Below are positions 11,501-21,678 of a stretch of 64,000 nucleotides of DNA, one piece after another. The stretch comes from Haliclona indistincta (taxonomy: Eukaryota; Porifera; Demospongiae; Haplosclerida; Chalinidae), in assembly GCA_964017065.1 (NCBI GenBank), contig OZ024783.1:7356391-7420390 (forward strand), in the 5' to 3' direction. Under the pieces are notes generated by a model, which saw only the letters and a list, made by a program, of their open reading frames with translations, was not told the DNA's origin and made no database searches. Both the position numbers and the translations under genes were made by a program. Positions within the stretch are counted from its first letter, which is position 1; each line of letters opens with the position of its first letter.

Positions 11501-12321
11501 CAGTCATGATCAGCATTGTACTTAGTGAATCCTTGTTCATCAAATTCTGTTTCATCAAACACTGTTCTGTCTGCTCTCCAGACTACCTCCTCAGAGTAGT
11601 CATATGTGAGAGTAGCACTGTTCAGTATATTGACAGTAGGAGGGATCAGGCTGTACCCCATTACTGGTGGTAGAGCTACATAATCATAATAAGATTGCCC
11701 ACGTCTCTCTATAAATATTCCAACTGTGATATTACTGCTACTCTGTCCAGTAGTGATGCAGTGTATTGTGTAGTTCTGAGGAACAGTCGTCATATCAGTT
11801 GGTCGATCAATGTAGATGGCTAATAGGACTGTGTTATCTGCAAACAAGGCAAGTTTCTTAGTGCATCCAAGAATTCTGATGTGTATTTAACTCACTCTCA
11901 ATCTGTACACTGATGCTCTGTCCACTGATAGTACATGTGTACAGCTGTTTCCCTGTGAATGAAGCTCCTGTATTGTACAGTGTGATGTTAGTGGGGTCTG
12001 ATGACTGTGAGCAGGTGAATGGACCAGACCCTCCACTGCACTGCACTGGTGTGTTGTCAGGACCAGTCCACTGTCCTCCTTCTCCTCCTGTACTACCAGC
12101 CAGTACACAGTGGAGTGGGTTGTAAGCAGTCAGACCAAAGTCACTGATCACTGTGTACTCTGGGAGACAGTAGCCACCATGCATCAGGTAGATACCTGGA
12201 AGAGAAAATTTTTATTCAGTCATAGTAATAGCTATAATATAGTCTTACCTGAATTAGGACATTTTCCAGTTGCTTGAGTCCAAATTGACAATAGAAACAC
12301 TACTATTATCACAAAATGCAT
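8572..12321 (-). CDS. Ig/FN3 receptor with exon-duplicated tyrosine tail
   Basis: A 13-exon model on the - strand: 12321-12249, 12195-11896, 11837-11442, 11390-11118, 11064-10777, 10728-10450, 10254-9961, 9912-9613, 9553-9451, 9113-9063, 9011-8928, 8877-8785, 8734-8572. It sums to 2697 nt (898 aa) with consistent phases; all ectodomain introns are phase 1. The order is: signal peptide (MHFVIIVVFLLSIWTQATG, residues 1-24), Cys-rich Ig-like exon (25-124), a larger possibly Ig-like exon (125-256), FN3 (257-347, ATISWTAV, STYNITVRAY), Ig (348-443), three FN3 (444-536, 537-634, 635-734), TM (about 743-765) and tail. The tail exons are related duplicates with EVTYD, VCEAYST, DVTYD, VYEAYST and PDYTDI motifs. 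It is a likely cell-adhesion or recognition receptor at the plasma membrane, embedded antisense in the receptor cluster. The ligand is unknown. Confidence 0.85.
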
Positions 12322-12520
12322 ATTAGCAATTAAGTCCAAGCAGGAGCACTTAGGTGTCCTAGTAGAAGTTAAAGCTGTTTACTGAAGTCTTAAACTCCAT
12401 AATTATTATGAATTGATTCAGAAGTCTCAAGGTACCAAAGTAATGAAAACATTTTATTATTGATCCTTTTTGTTTGTGAACTGTTTTAAGCTGAACATTC
12501 ACTCATTTGAATAACATTAC

Positions 12521-12918
12521 AAGAAAATAAAAAGATTTCTAAGGAAATCAAAAGGATGTAAATCTGCTACTGGTCCACAATGTAAACCAACAAGGAACTA
12601 GCTAGCATGGTAACATGATTGACTTGCTAACAGACCATATAGATCCCTACATGAGTGGCTGCTGTGGCAGACTATAGCTAAGTCAGCTAGTTGCCGGTGA
12701 CTGATACCGAAGTGCATTGAATTGAATTCAACTTGACTGTGACAAAATATTGATCTTATGCAGCCGCACTGATGTAGAGATCTATGGTCTGTTAGTAAGT
12801 GAATCGTGTTACCATTCCATGCCAGCTAGTTCCGTGTTGGTTTACATTGTGGACCAATGGCAGATTTCATTCATCCCTACATCCTTTTGATTTCGTTAGA
12901 AATCTTTTTATTTCCTTT
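12521..12918. mobile_element. Stand-alone palindromic element, family A
   Basis: A full palindrome: left arm from AAGAAAATAAAAAGATTTCT to CCATATAGATCCCTACATGA, right arm its inverse ending GAAATCTTTTTATTTCC. The centre carries AGTGCATTGAATTGAATTCA and GTGACAAAATATTG. Unlike copies 3892 and 39840, it has no B module upstream, so the palindrome can move or persist alone. Confidence 0.8.
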
Positions 12919-13395
12919 TATACTATAATAACCAACAACACAAATTACTGGTTTTGGTTACCATGCAGTCTAAGCTTCATCATTGTAACAGTAGTCGAGT
13001 TTGAGGTATCCAATTCACTCATGCATGCCTGTTTAAACTCATTCGTTATGATAGTACACTGTTCGGATATTATGAAATTATCTGTCCGGTAAATCCAGCA
13101 AAATGTAATTGCAGAATTTATCAAGTAAAATTTTGCGGAGTGAAAAACAACCGGTCTGACTTTGAGCATGAAGTGCAGCTATAATAGTGTTTTGGGTGAC
13201 GTCTGCTCTTGTTTATGCTCTAGTTACGCAGTGTTATAGATGCATAGAGCTAATAGTTAAACATTTCATTGACCATTCGTTTCTCTGTAGTAAACTAAAT
13301 TCAAATAACATCAAAAGCAGAAAGGAAAGTCTTCTTAGCATGCAAATCAACACCAAACATTTTAGAATTCGCTATATGCAGTGAAGGCATTGATC
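12919..13395. other. Intergenic upstream of receptor 4
   Basis: No gene or known repeat recognised. It must hold the promoter of the gene at 13396. Confidence 0.3.
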
Positions 13396-14566
13396 ATGAG
13401 TTTGCTAGTGAAGCTGGCTGTCTATACAGCACTGCTTTTTAGCAACACCGCTGCTCAAAATGCAAGTGATGAAAGTGAGTAAAACAGATCAATGCCTCAT
13501 ATAATTCTTCCTTTAGATTGCCCAGATGGAGTGTGGTACAGTCTTCAACCTCCTGTTGAACTGAAATGTAATCCTGTGGGAGAATTTCTCAGTCTACGAT
13601 GTGATATCCAGCAATACAGCAGATATGTCAATGTGACCTGGTACCGGACTAGATGTGTCCGTGATGCTGGTGTCAATGGTACAGCTATTGAGCCAGAAGA
13701 CACCAAAGATGCATTTGGAGTATATTATCAGTTTTATAAACACCAATTCAATAGCAGTACTTTTAATACATATACTTACATTCTCTTTCAAGTCACTGAA
13801 GCTACTCTGGGTTACTACTGGTGCAGCATTGACGACACTACCTCAAAGATTTCTGTTATTACTCCTGTGATACAGAATACATCACTACCTATTTGTACAT
13901 TGAATTTTGTTCATATTTCCCACAGCTATAAATTAGGTCAAGAGTGTGCAGCTAAGGGCTCACCCATTATCTACACTCGTACTCATGCACATCGGTCATC
14001 ATTCTGCCCTTCAGTAAGAAAATGAAAATCTTTGGTGCATGCATATGTATTTTATTCAATAGGACAATATGTCACGTCCATCAATTTGCCCTTCGGTAAG
14101 AATTTTAATTTAAAAGAATTTAAATTTTAAATTAGTGCATAAATTGTAATCTTGTTCTAAAGGAAACTCCCACAATAGTGACATATCCTGTTGTTGTGTA
14201 CACATCGTCATTATCACTAATAGTAATAGCAGTAGTATGTGGTACACTGTTCATTATACTGGTGCTGGTGATAGTGATACTGAGTGTTTGCCTGTGCTAC
14301 AAAAGTAAACAATTAACAAGGTTTGTCATGATAATATACAAGCATGTGACTTGTACCTGCTACACAGAGTTAAGAAGACAGCAATATGTGTACCCAATGA
14401 TCAGCTGGAGAAGATGCAGGATGAAACATACGCAACAATCAGTGCTGACAATAAAGTTTTTGAACTTATGGAAAATAAAGCATATGCAGGAATTGGTGGA
14501 GAGAATAAAAGTTTCGAAACAAAGAAGGAAGCGGTGACTTATGAAACTGTTGATCTTATTGACTAA
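13396..14566 (+). CDS. Ig-like receptor 4, ITIM-like tail
   Basis: A complete receptor of 321 aa in five exons: 13396-13474, 13517-14013, 14063-14095, 14163-14320, 14368-14566. The signal peptide is MSLLVKLAVYTALLFSNTAAQ. The Ig-like domain has LKCNPVGEFLSLRC, NVTWYRTRC (Arg replaces the usual second Trp) and LGYYWCSI. A 33-nt micro-exon encodes DNMSRPSICPS, repeating the CPS junction of the preceding exon. The TM exon has FIILVLVIVILSVCLCYKS. The tail carries DETYATI, NKAYAGI and AVTYETV; the last fits the ITIM pattern (V-x-Y-x-x-V). Inhibitory or other SH2-dependent signalling is inferred from the motifs alone. Confidence 0.85.
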
Positions 14567-14818
14567 CATGCTCGCCATGGCAACAGCGAGTGCATGTGTG
14601 AGCACAAATGAGTTCTCTGTCATTATTACTTAACTCTGTTAACACTGCATGACTGTAAACACCACTTCTTTAGACATACATGTATGACTTTTCACAACAG
14701 ATTTAATGACCAAAAACAGATACAGCATTGATGAATGTAAACATTTAAAGCAGATTATGAAAGCGTTTATTTAAGCTAAAAATGAAGTATAAAACGCACT
14801 AGCCGAAATACACTATAT
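14567..14818. other. 3' flank of receptor 4
   Basis: AT-rich, with no clear AATAAA close to the stop. Nothing else recognised. Confidence 0.3.
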
Positions 14819-16623
14819 TATCATTGCCGATCGGCAATGATATGTAGGGATGACCTCGAACTAAGATGGCGGCTACTCATGTGTGAAAATGAGTTTTCGC
14901 ACATATCTCTACTGTTATACATTTCTACTGCATTTTCACTATCTCTAAGGGAATCTGAAGTGCGAGCGCTTGTAGGAAGTCTAAGAAAGTCGCCGGGACT
15001 GCTTGCTTGTCGACGAAAATCAAGATGGCGACTCTCAGGGAGGTCGTTGCAGATCTTGGCTGTTGTAGCGTTTATCGAGATTCCAGACATCTAGGATTGA
15101 TCAGGCGATTGTTCTGAGCATGGAAATACCTTTGGCGAAGCGGGCAGACGTTTCTAAAGTGGTAAACAGAAATCGCCGCCCACGCGAATTGTTCATCTTC
15201 TTCTTCTTTCTTCTTCTTTCTTCTTTCTTCTTTCAGTAAGCCTGACGCTGTCCTGAGTGAACGAATCACTACCAAACCTTCACAATTGCACGTGTATATA
15301 CCTGGAATAGTGCACTTACGTCTTAGATAGGCATTAAACACTACCAGAAGCGAGTAATCCTTGAAAAACATGGTTTTTAGACCGTTTTGGACTGAAGACG
15401 CCATTAAATAATTAACCCTATTGTCGCTACTTATTATTGACTCCGCCCACATCAGCTTTGCAGCTATCTCGATGGATACTTCGTTTGTCTCTGGTCTGGA
15501 CGCTTGAGCGCGCAAGCCAGAGGTATGAAATTTGTCTAGAGCTGTACTATACTCTAAGTAACATTGATCTGTTTGTTAAAGCTTTAGATGGCTGGTTAAA
15601 ACTGACATGCCCAGACGTGAACCGCCGGGGCTGAGTACTGTACCGGCGCCGCTTACCTACGCACAGAAAGGTTCCTACACCACGCAGCGTAAGGACTAGA
15701 AGCCACTGTGAGTGTGATATTGGCATCAACAAGATTCTACTAGGCGTGGTCCAATTCAGTGTCAGTATTAGTCAGTCTTCATCCATTACAGTACTAACAA
15801 GTATCATGTTGTCAAATCTGTCATACATGGACTTGATATTTTAAACCTTTCATTGAATGATTGGTAATATTAAATGATTATTTTAGACCACACTCCTTAC
15901 TCTCAAGACCCGTGCACGTTCACATCTGCATGCTAGACTAGTAACTCAGTGCGCTGCTCACAGAGTTGTCAAAATGAAATAACATCTAACATAGAATAAG
16001 TTCAAACTGGTAGTGATCAAAAAAGTAACAGGAACAAGTAAAGTAAAAAAGCTTTAATAAAAAAACTGAAAAGTGTAGGGATGACTCTTAAAAAAGGAAA
16101 GGAACAAGATGGGATGATGCTTGCAAAAGTAAAGGAACAAGATGGAATAATGCTTGCAAATGTAAAAGTCCCAAGTATCCCTACATCAGCGGCTTGAAGG
16201 AGGACGCAGTCCGATGACGTAATTGACGGTTCTAAATAACTAGAGGTATCTGTGTTTGGAGGACGCAGTCCGATGAAGTACTTGACGGTTGTAAATAACT
16301 AGAGGTGTCTGTGTTTAGGAGGACGCAGTCCGATGAAGTAGTTGACTGTTGTAAATATGCTGCAGGTAGCTGTGTTTGGAGGACGCAGTCCGATGAACTA
16401 ATTGATGGTTGTAAATGTATAGGAAGAGGATTCCGCAATTGTCAGTTGCACGTTGTCGCAACAAGCCGCTGATGTAGGGATACTTGGGACTTTTACATTT
16501 GCAAGCATTATTCCATCTTGTTCCTTTACTTTTGCAAGCATCATCCCATCTTGTTCCTTTCCTTTTTTAAGAGTCATCCCTACACTTTTCAGTTTTTTTA
16601 TTAAAGCTTTTTTACTTTACTTG
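14819..16623 (+). mobile_element. Modular element, family D-E, copy 1
   Basis: The left module D starts with a hairpin (TCATTGCCG/CGGCAATGA), then ATGTAGGGATGACCTCG and AAGATGGCGGC (14863-14873), and runs to about 15465. A spacer of about 560 bp follows. The right module E (16033-16623) is a palindrome with arms built from 33-bp units (GGAACAAGATGGGATGATGC) and a centre of four units of about 57 bp containing GGAGGACGCAGTCCGATGA. The arms are punctuated by GTAGGGATGA and ATCCCTACATCAGCGGCTTG. The reverse complement of the whole arrangement, spacer included, recurs at 43953-46014, so D and E move as one unit. No intact ORF. Confidence 0.75.
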
Positions 16624-16999
16624 TTATTATTGCACCTTCGTTTAGTACATGTGTATGAGAGAGTAATGGTGTTGACACATCATACCACATACACTGCAAA
16701 CCATAAATGGTCTCTTTAGTGATTTGACTTGCACAACAGCCTTGTTTGACAAAACATTTCATACGTTTTCATAGCAAAAATAGCAGGAATTCATGAGCTT
16801 ACATGCAGGGCTAGCTTCGGTTATCTCATACTCTGCTAACAGAATGATAAACTTTATTGTATAAGAACAAATCTATCCAAAACAAAGAGGTAGTATGTGT
16901 AAAGCAACGACTATCAATACACACTACTCTGCTTATAAGATACTCTGCCAATCCTTTCATTTACAATGTACATACACTAAAGCAGTACAACCTCATCCA
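16624..16999. other. Intergenic upstream of receptor 5
   Basis: Nothing recognised except similarity of a short patch (AGTGATTTGAC...CAGCAACC/CAACAGCC, TTGACAAAACA) to the 3' flank of receptor 3 near 6431. This suggests that flanking DNA was duplicated with the genes. Confidence 0.35.
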
Positions 17000-17640
17000 A
17001 TGCGGCTTTGTTTGCTAGTTGTTTGCACGGCACTGCTTGCTAACACCGCTGCTCAGAGTGGAACTGGAAGTGGAAGTGCAAGAAATGAAGCTTGCTTACA
17101 GATTATCAAGAACTACAAATGTACACCATCCATTCAGTTTCCAACAGTAAGAAATTTTCCAGCCATGACATTATGCTGATTGTTGGCTCTATTATACAGG
17201 TCACTTCAACAGCTGTATCAACAGTACGTGAAGAATCATACGACACTGTAGCCACCAACAATCCTACTCCACTTACAAGTTGCAGGACTATAATAAATTC
17301 AGCTAATAATGATCTATCCATCGCAATTATAGTGGTATTGTGTTTTATCATGCTGGTATTAGTGTTAGTGATTTTGGTGCTAAGTGTTTGCTTGTATTAC
17401 AAAAGTAGAAGATTGACAAGGTTAGTTATTGTAAAATACATGTGTATTACGAGTTACCATCGGTCAACTAGAGCTATGCAGCAGAAGGCAACACTAAGTA
17501 TGCTCAACCCATCTACTGATCACCTGGAGATGATGCAAAATGATGCATACACAATAATCAGTGGACAGGGGAAAGGTTTTGAGAAAGGAGCGAAAGAATT
17601 TGCGATGTATGAAATGGTTGATCTAACAAGTCCACCATAG
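17000..17640 (+). CDS. Receptor 5: Ig-less member of the family
   Basis: A 178-aa single-pass protein in three exons: 17000-17146, 17200-17420, 17472-17640. The signal peptide (MRLCLLVVCTALLANTAAQ) and the TM/tail exons (LVLVILVLSVCLYYKS; NDAYTII, EFAMYEMV) are clear family members. The Ig-like domain (NVTWYW...GYYWC) is absent: the signal-peptide exon runs straight into about 27 residues ending CTPSIQFPT and then splices to the stalk/TM exon. The intron after the signal peptide seen in all paralogs is missing. The short ectodomain has VREESYDTV and three Cys. It could be an adaptor-like or decoy form, or a decaying copy; the reading frame is intact. Confidence 0.7.
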
Positions 17641-17908
17641 AAATAAGACACTGGACAAATGCAATGAAGACATGTATGTATACTATTTTTCACTAAGTAT
17701 AATACATTATTTTCTATGAGTGAAATGATAATGGCAGCCTATTGCAGGAGTTATACTATCTGTACCATTGGTGTATTGTATTTAACATTATAAGAAACAA
17801 AACATTGTGATCAATCTAAGAACAAAATAACAAGTGAGAACTAATCATGCAATACTGATTGTTACTGGCAAACTAACCACATAAGCAGTTCATACACAGC
17901 GCAGGTTA

Positions 17909-20161
17909 TCACTGAAAGACAAATTTTCGAATGGCTGTGACAGAATTTCCAAGACTAGATAGCGCTTGATTAAACACGGTTTCAGATATGCATGTAGCAG
18001 TGACTATCTTTTTGAAGAAGAGAATCAACTGGCAAGCAGTGACAAGGACAAGAAGCAGTACCACCTTGACAATGTTGGCAATTGGTTCCTGCTCCCTAAT
18101 CAAGAAAATGATGATTGTAGAAACAGTCAGGCTTATAGCAATTAATAGGACTGTCAGCAATGTATAGAATTGACCAGAATTGTTAAAGTTCTTGGTCTTT
18201 ATTTTGCGATTTCGAATTCCCATGTAGAACACCATTAAGAGAAAAACAGTAATGTACACACCTGCCAGACCGATGAACAAGTAATTGCTAGTTGGTTCAA
18301 TCCTTGTGTGGATTGTCACGACCGGAAGACTGCCTTTTAAGGATTTATACGAGTACATAGAGAGTGTAGGTGGTTTTAGAACAATCAAGATTGCTAGAAC
18401 AATGTTTGGAAGAAATGACAATGCAAGGATCACTAAGAAAAGAGCCAAGTTACTCCATTTTTTGCCAAGGTCTTCATTCCAGAATGTGAAAATGCGATAG
18501 ACTCTTAACTGTTTGATAAATAGAGTGAGGAATATAAGACTGGCTCCATTTAAAATAAATGTGTAATTAGCAACCGCCATTGCATAAAACACTTGAGATG
18601 AGAAGTGAAAGCTTCCAAGAGTATTGATTTGAATAGCAGCTACGCAGAAAAGATAGCATCCAGCAAACATGAGCATGCTAAGGTGAGGGCTTGTTGCCTT
18701 GATAACATTCTTGTGTCTGTTGTATAAGTAAAGAATGAGCTGCACTGTGGTGAAGACAATGACAATACCAGTAATGCAGTACAGCAAGACACTTGCAGGA
18801 AAAGGAATAAGAACGTACTCATAAATTTGCGGTACTGTGTCATTTGGAACATTACTGGTGCTGATCTTGATATGGAAGTCAAATGGATAAAGAGGATTGT
18901 ATATTCCAGACAGTTTGTCAGTTCCATTCTCCACTATCCATTTCACTTCTACTGGACTGGGTACACTGCGATACTTGTCAAACTCAATCCACGCGCTAGC
19001 TCCCTGAAAGCTTAGACCTTCAATTTGCTCTTCAATCACTGCAGTAATTTCTTGCTGTCCTATAGTGTAGTTGCTGATACTGAGGTTTCTGCTTACTAGT
19101 TCTGGTAGAGATTTGTTAATAGACAGCGCTATGGCCCAAACTTGATCATAGTAGTGCGAACCAATGAGGTAAGGCCTTGTAAGATTGTACCGATCCTTTA
19201 ACTGCTTGAAGAACTTGATTCTGTAATCAGCATAAGTCTGATTTGAGACCAATAGGGAGTCTTTATTGACACTGTACTTCATACGCAAAAAGAAGTGATG
19301 AAAAGCTGCTTTGGCAAGAAATTTTTTACCACCATAGCGGTTGTAATAAAAAGGTTGTTGGCTAACGTGTATCCAAATGTGATACGGATACGTCAGTCCA
19401 AACTCAAGTGTCTTCATCAATAAAGCATGTGATTGTGTCAAGCTAAGAAGCGAAACAATTACACCTATTTCCTTGCTTCGAATATTGTAAATTGCAGTAT
19501 CTATGTAATAAGATTTGGTTCCTCTTATTCCGATACTGAAAGATAGCGACTTGTTACTTGATTGTTTAATGCTATGTTCGATATATTTGGCAAGTTCGGA
19601 GTAGAGTGATGATTGAAGGTTGTAAACAACACCAATTCTTGTCCAGTTGAAGTGGTCCATCATAGCTATTATTGTGTCAGCATAAAGAGTAGCATCACCG
19701 ACAAATCTCCACAAATGAGGAAAACGATTGGTTTGTGTTTTAAATACTGGAGAACTGGCTCTTGATAATTGTATGAGATCAAATCCTTCATGACCTGCCA
19801 CAGGAGACAAAACAGTAGTATGCGATGAACACCCGAGTCCCATCACTGCAACAACAGGACGACATGGTGGATTCACAGTGTATTTCAACATGTTATTTAG
19901 TCCAATTCCAGCTTCAAGTGAAGAGCAATCTTCTATTATTTCCGGTATAAGCTCAATATGGTAGCCAGGAAGAATATCACTGCGGTTGTTAATTTCTTCT
20001 ATAGCAATACGTGGGGCAAGTAGAAACAGCTCGAAAGATCTGTTAGGCAACAGGGACAGCAGGTACAGCGGTTTGGTTCCATTGGTTAGTGCCGTGTCGG
20101 GACAACCTGTAATGCTACTAAGCACTGCCGGTAAGAAGCACACAAGTAGCAAGATATTCAT
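17909..20161 (-). CDS. Class C GPCR, GABA-B-receptor-like
   Basis: A 750-aa intronless receptor. I chose ATG 20161 because it opens a signal peptide (MNILLLVCFLPAVLSS); the frame stays open 69 nt further upstream. Residues about 25-430 resemble the Venus-flytrap ligand-binding fold of class C receptors (FELFLLAPRIAIEEINNR, VVAVMGLGCSSHTTVLSPVAG, FPHLWRFVGDATLYADTI, FNWTRIGVVYN). There is no cysteine-rich linker, as in GABA-B rather than mGlu receptors. About 450-715 holds seven hydrophobic helices, with SPHLSMLMFAGCYLF at TM2 and FIKQLRVYRIF after TM3. The cytoplasmic tail is short (about 36 aa) without an obvious coiled coil. Expected role: G-protein signalling to a small extracellular ligand; the ligand cannot be told. 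It lies antisense inside the Ig-receptor cluster. Confidence 0.88.
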   Translation of the reverse strand: MNILLLVCFLPAVLSSITGCPDTALTNGTKPLYLLSLLPNRSFELFLLAPRIAIEEINNRSDILPGYHIELIPEIIEDCSSLEAGIGLNNMLKYTVNPPCRPVVAVMGLGCSSHTTVLSPVAGHEGFDLIQLSRASSPVFKTQTNRFPHLWRFVGDATLYADTIIAMMDHFNWTRIGVVYNLQSSLYSELAKYIEHSIKQSSNKSLSFSIGIRGTKSYYIDTAIYNIRSKEIGVIVSLLSLTQSHALLMKTLEFGLTYPYHIWIHVSQQPFYYNRYGGKKFLAKAAFHHFFLRMKYSVNKDSLLVSNQTYADYRIKFFKQLKDRYNLTRPYLIGSHYYDQVWAIALSINKSLPELVSRNLSISNYTIGQQEITAVIEEQIEGLSFQGASAWIEFDKYRSVPSPVEVKWIVENGTDKLSGIYNPLYPFDFHIKISTSNVPNDTVPQIYEYVLIPFPASVLLYCITGIVIVFTTVQLILYLYNRHKNVIKATSPHLSMLMFAGCYLFCVAAIQINTLGSFHFSSQVFYAMAVANYTFILNGASLIFLTLFIKQLRVYRIFTFWNEDLGKKWSNLALFLVILALSFLPNIVLAILIVLKPPTLSMYSYKSLKGSLPVVTIHTRIEPTSNYLFIGLAGVYITVFLLMVFYMGIRNRKIKTKNFNNSGQFYTLLTVLLIAISLTVSTIIIFLIREQEPIANIVKVVLLLVLVTACQLILFFKKIVTATCISETVFNQALSSLGNSVTAIRKFVFQ

Positions 20162-20199
20162 CTTGGAACACAGTGACAAATCTAGATTATGCTGTCCTG

Positions 20200-20207
20200 C
20201 TTTTATA
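20200..20207 (-). promoter_or_regulatory. TATA box of the class C GPCR
   Basis: TATAAAAG on the - strand, about 40 nt upstream of the chosen ATG (20161). It supports that start over the upstream open frame. Confidence 0.45.
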
Positions 20208-20500
20208 GTTACCACGATAACAGACAACAAACATCACAGATTCCAGAAGTTTCACTAAACATCAAAAGGATTTTTCGAAATCACAACTATAGTGCTAATT
20301 ATTGTGAAAAAGAGGATTTCAATCAACATACTTAACTTTAATGACTATAGCAGTTAAATTTCTCAATTAAAATTGACATTGAATACAACAAAATTGAACA
20401 TAATAATTATGATCCATCATTTACAAATGATTCACTTAGTAGATATATGTGCCATAACTCATCTCATCCATATCATTGCCGAGCGACATAATTATGTTTT

Positions 20501-21060
20501 GATCTATCCAGGAGCGCATAATTAAGAGGGAGCGCGGCAGGAGTGGGACACTCCCACGCATTAATTTGATTAAAAATTTCACCTCCACACGTGATGGCCG
20601 TGTTTCTAAACTTGTGATGGCCGAAGGTACGCGTACGTACAGTTTCATATTAGATTGAACTTGGCAGTTAGAGGCTCCTTGAGGTAAGCAACAGCTCGTA
20701 GAAGCTTTCTGCACCCACGTTGACGCGCAGACAATCTCCACGTGCTCGTATACCAGCTGTAGAGAAACAGCATTGACGGTCCACCATCACGTATAATATT
20801 CGACTCGTTTCTTGCTTTCCGTATTTACTCAAGCCAGCAGACAATCGTGATCGTCCTGGGATAGTGGAAAGCTGCTTTTTACCTTCTAGTAGAAGGCCAG
20901 TTTCATCCAATACGAAACTGTACGTACGCGCACAGCGGTCGGCCATCACAAGTCTTTCTTTAGAAACACGTGTGGGTGCAATTTTTAATCAAGTGGGTGG
21001 GAGTGTCCCACTCTTACCGCGCTCCCTCTTAAATATGCCGCGCTCTTAATTGCTTGATCG
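20501..21060. mobile_element. MITE with about 150-bp inverted ends
   Basis: The left half (TTAAGAGGGAGCGCGG, GAGTGGGACACTCCCAC, CACACGTG, ACTTGTGATGGCCG, CGTACGTACAGTTTC) recurs inverted in the right half up to AGAGCGCGGC near 21050. Short internal palindromes (GTGGGACACTCCCAC) lie within each arm. No ORF of note. Confidence 0.7.
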
Positions 21061-21678
21061 CAATTTGAATTTGAAAGGTTTGAGCATAATGGTATAAGTG
21101 TTGATCGACCCAAGTACAGAATTGCAATTGTGCAGTAGAGAACATCATATAGAAAGTGTAAAGAGCAGTGTTCTGTGTATGCAGTGCATGCACCAATATC
21201 ACCCATATCCCAATCAGAATCAGAACCACTACTGTACATGTATCATGAGTCAGGCGGTGCAAGATCATAGACACGGCCGAGTTGAATAGTGATCAGCACT
21301 GTTTGGCTTCTGATTGCATAACTTAGCCTTGCTAGTACAATTGCACTGATGTGTAGAATCCCGAAGAATCAGCACCTGCGGTGCCTAGTTACCTGCCTTT
21401 CAGTAAGAATTTAAAGGCTAAAATTAGGTGAAGATCTTTGTTTTTCAACTACATGTACTACACTTCTGAGACAATAATATGTCTCACTATAGCAATACTA
21501 AGACAATATACTATACCATAATTGTTCTAGAAGGTGAAGCAAATACTTGCAAGTGTTTACTTCACAACAATAAGTGTCGACTCACACATTGCTAAAAAAT
21601 GTACAAAACAATAATAACTGTTAAATAGTTTTCCTTACACAAGTCCTGCACACAAAGAACTTATTCACGTAGTGTATT
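21061..21678. other. Intergenic upstream of pseudogene 6
   Basis: A patch at about 21276-21320 (GATCAGCACTGTTTGGCTTCTGATTGCATAACT) resembles the 3' portion of the TATGCCTCGG repeat family (for example 29905 and 31660). Otherwise nothing recognised. Confidence 0.35.
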
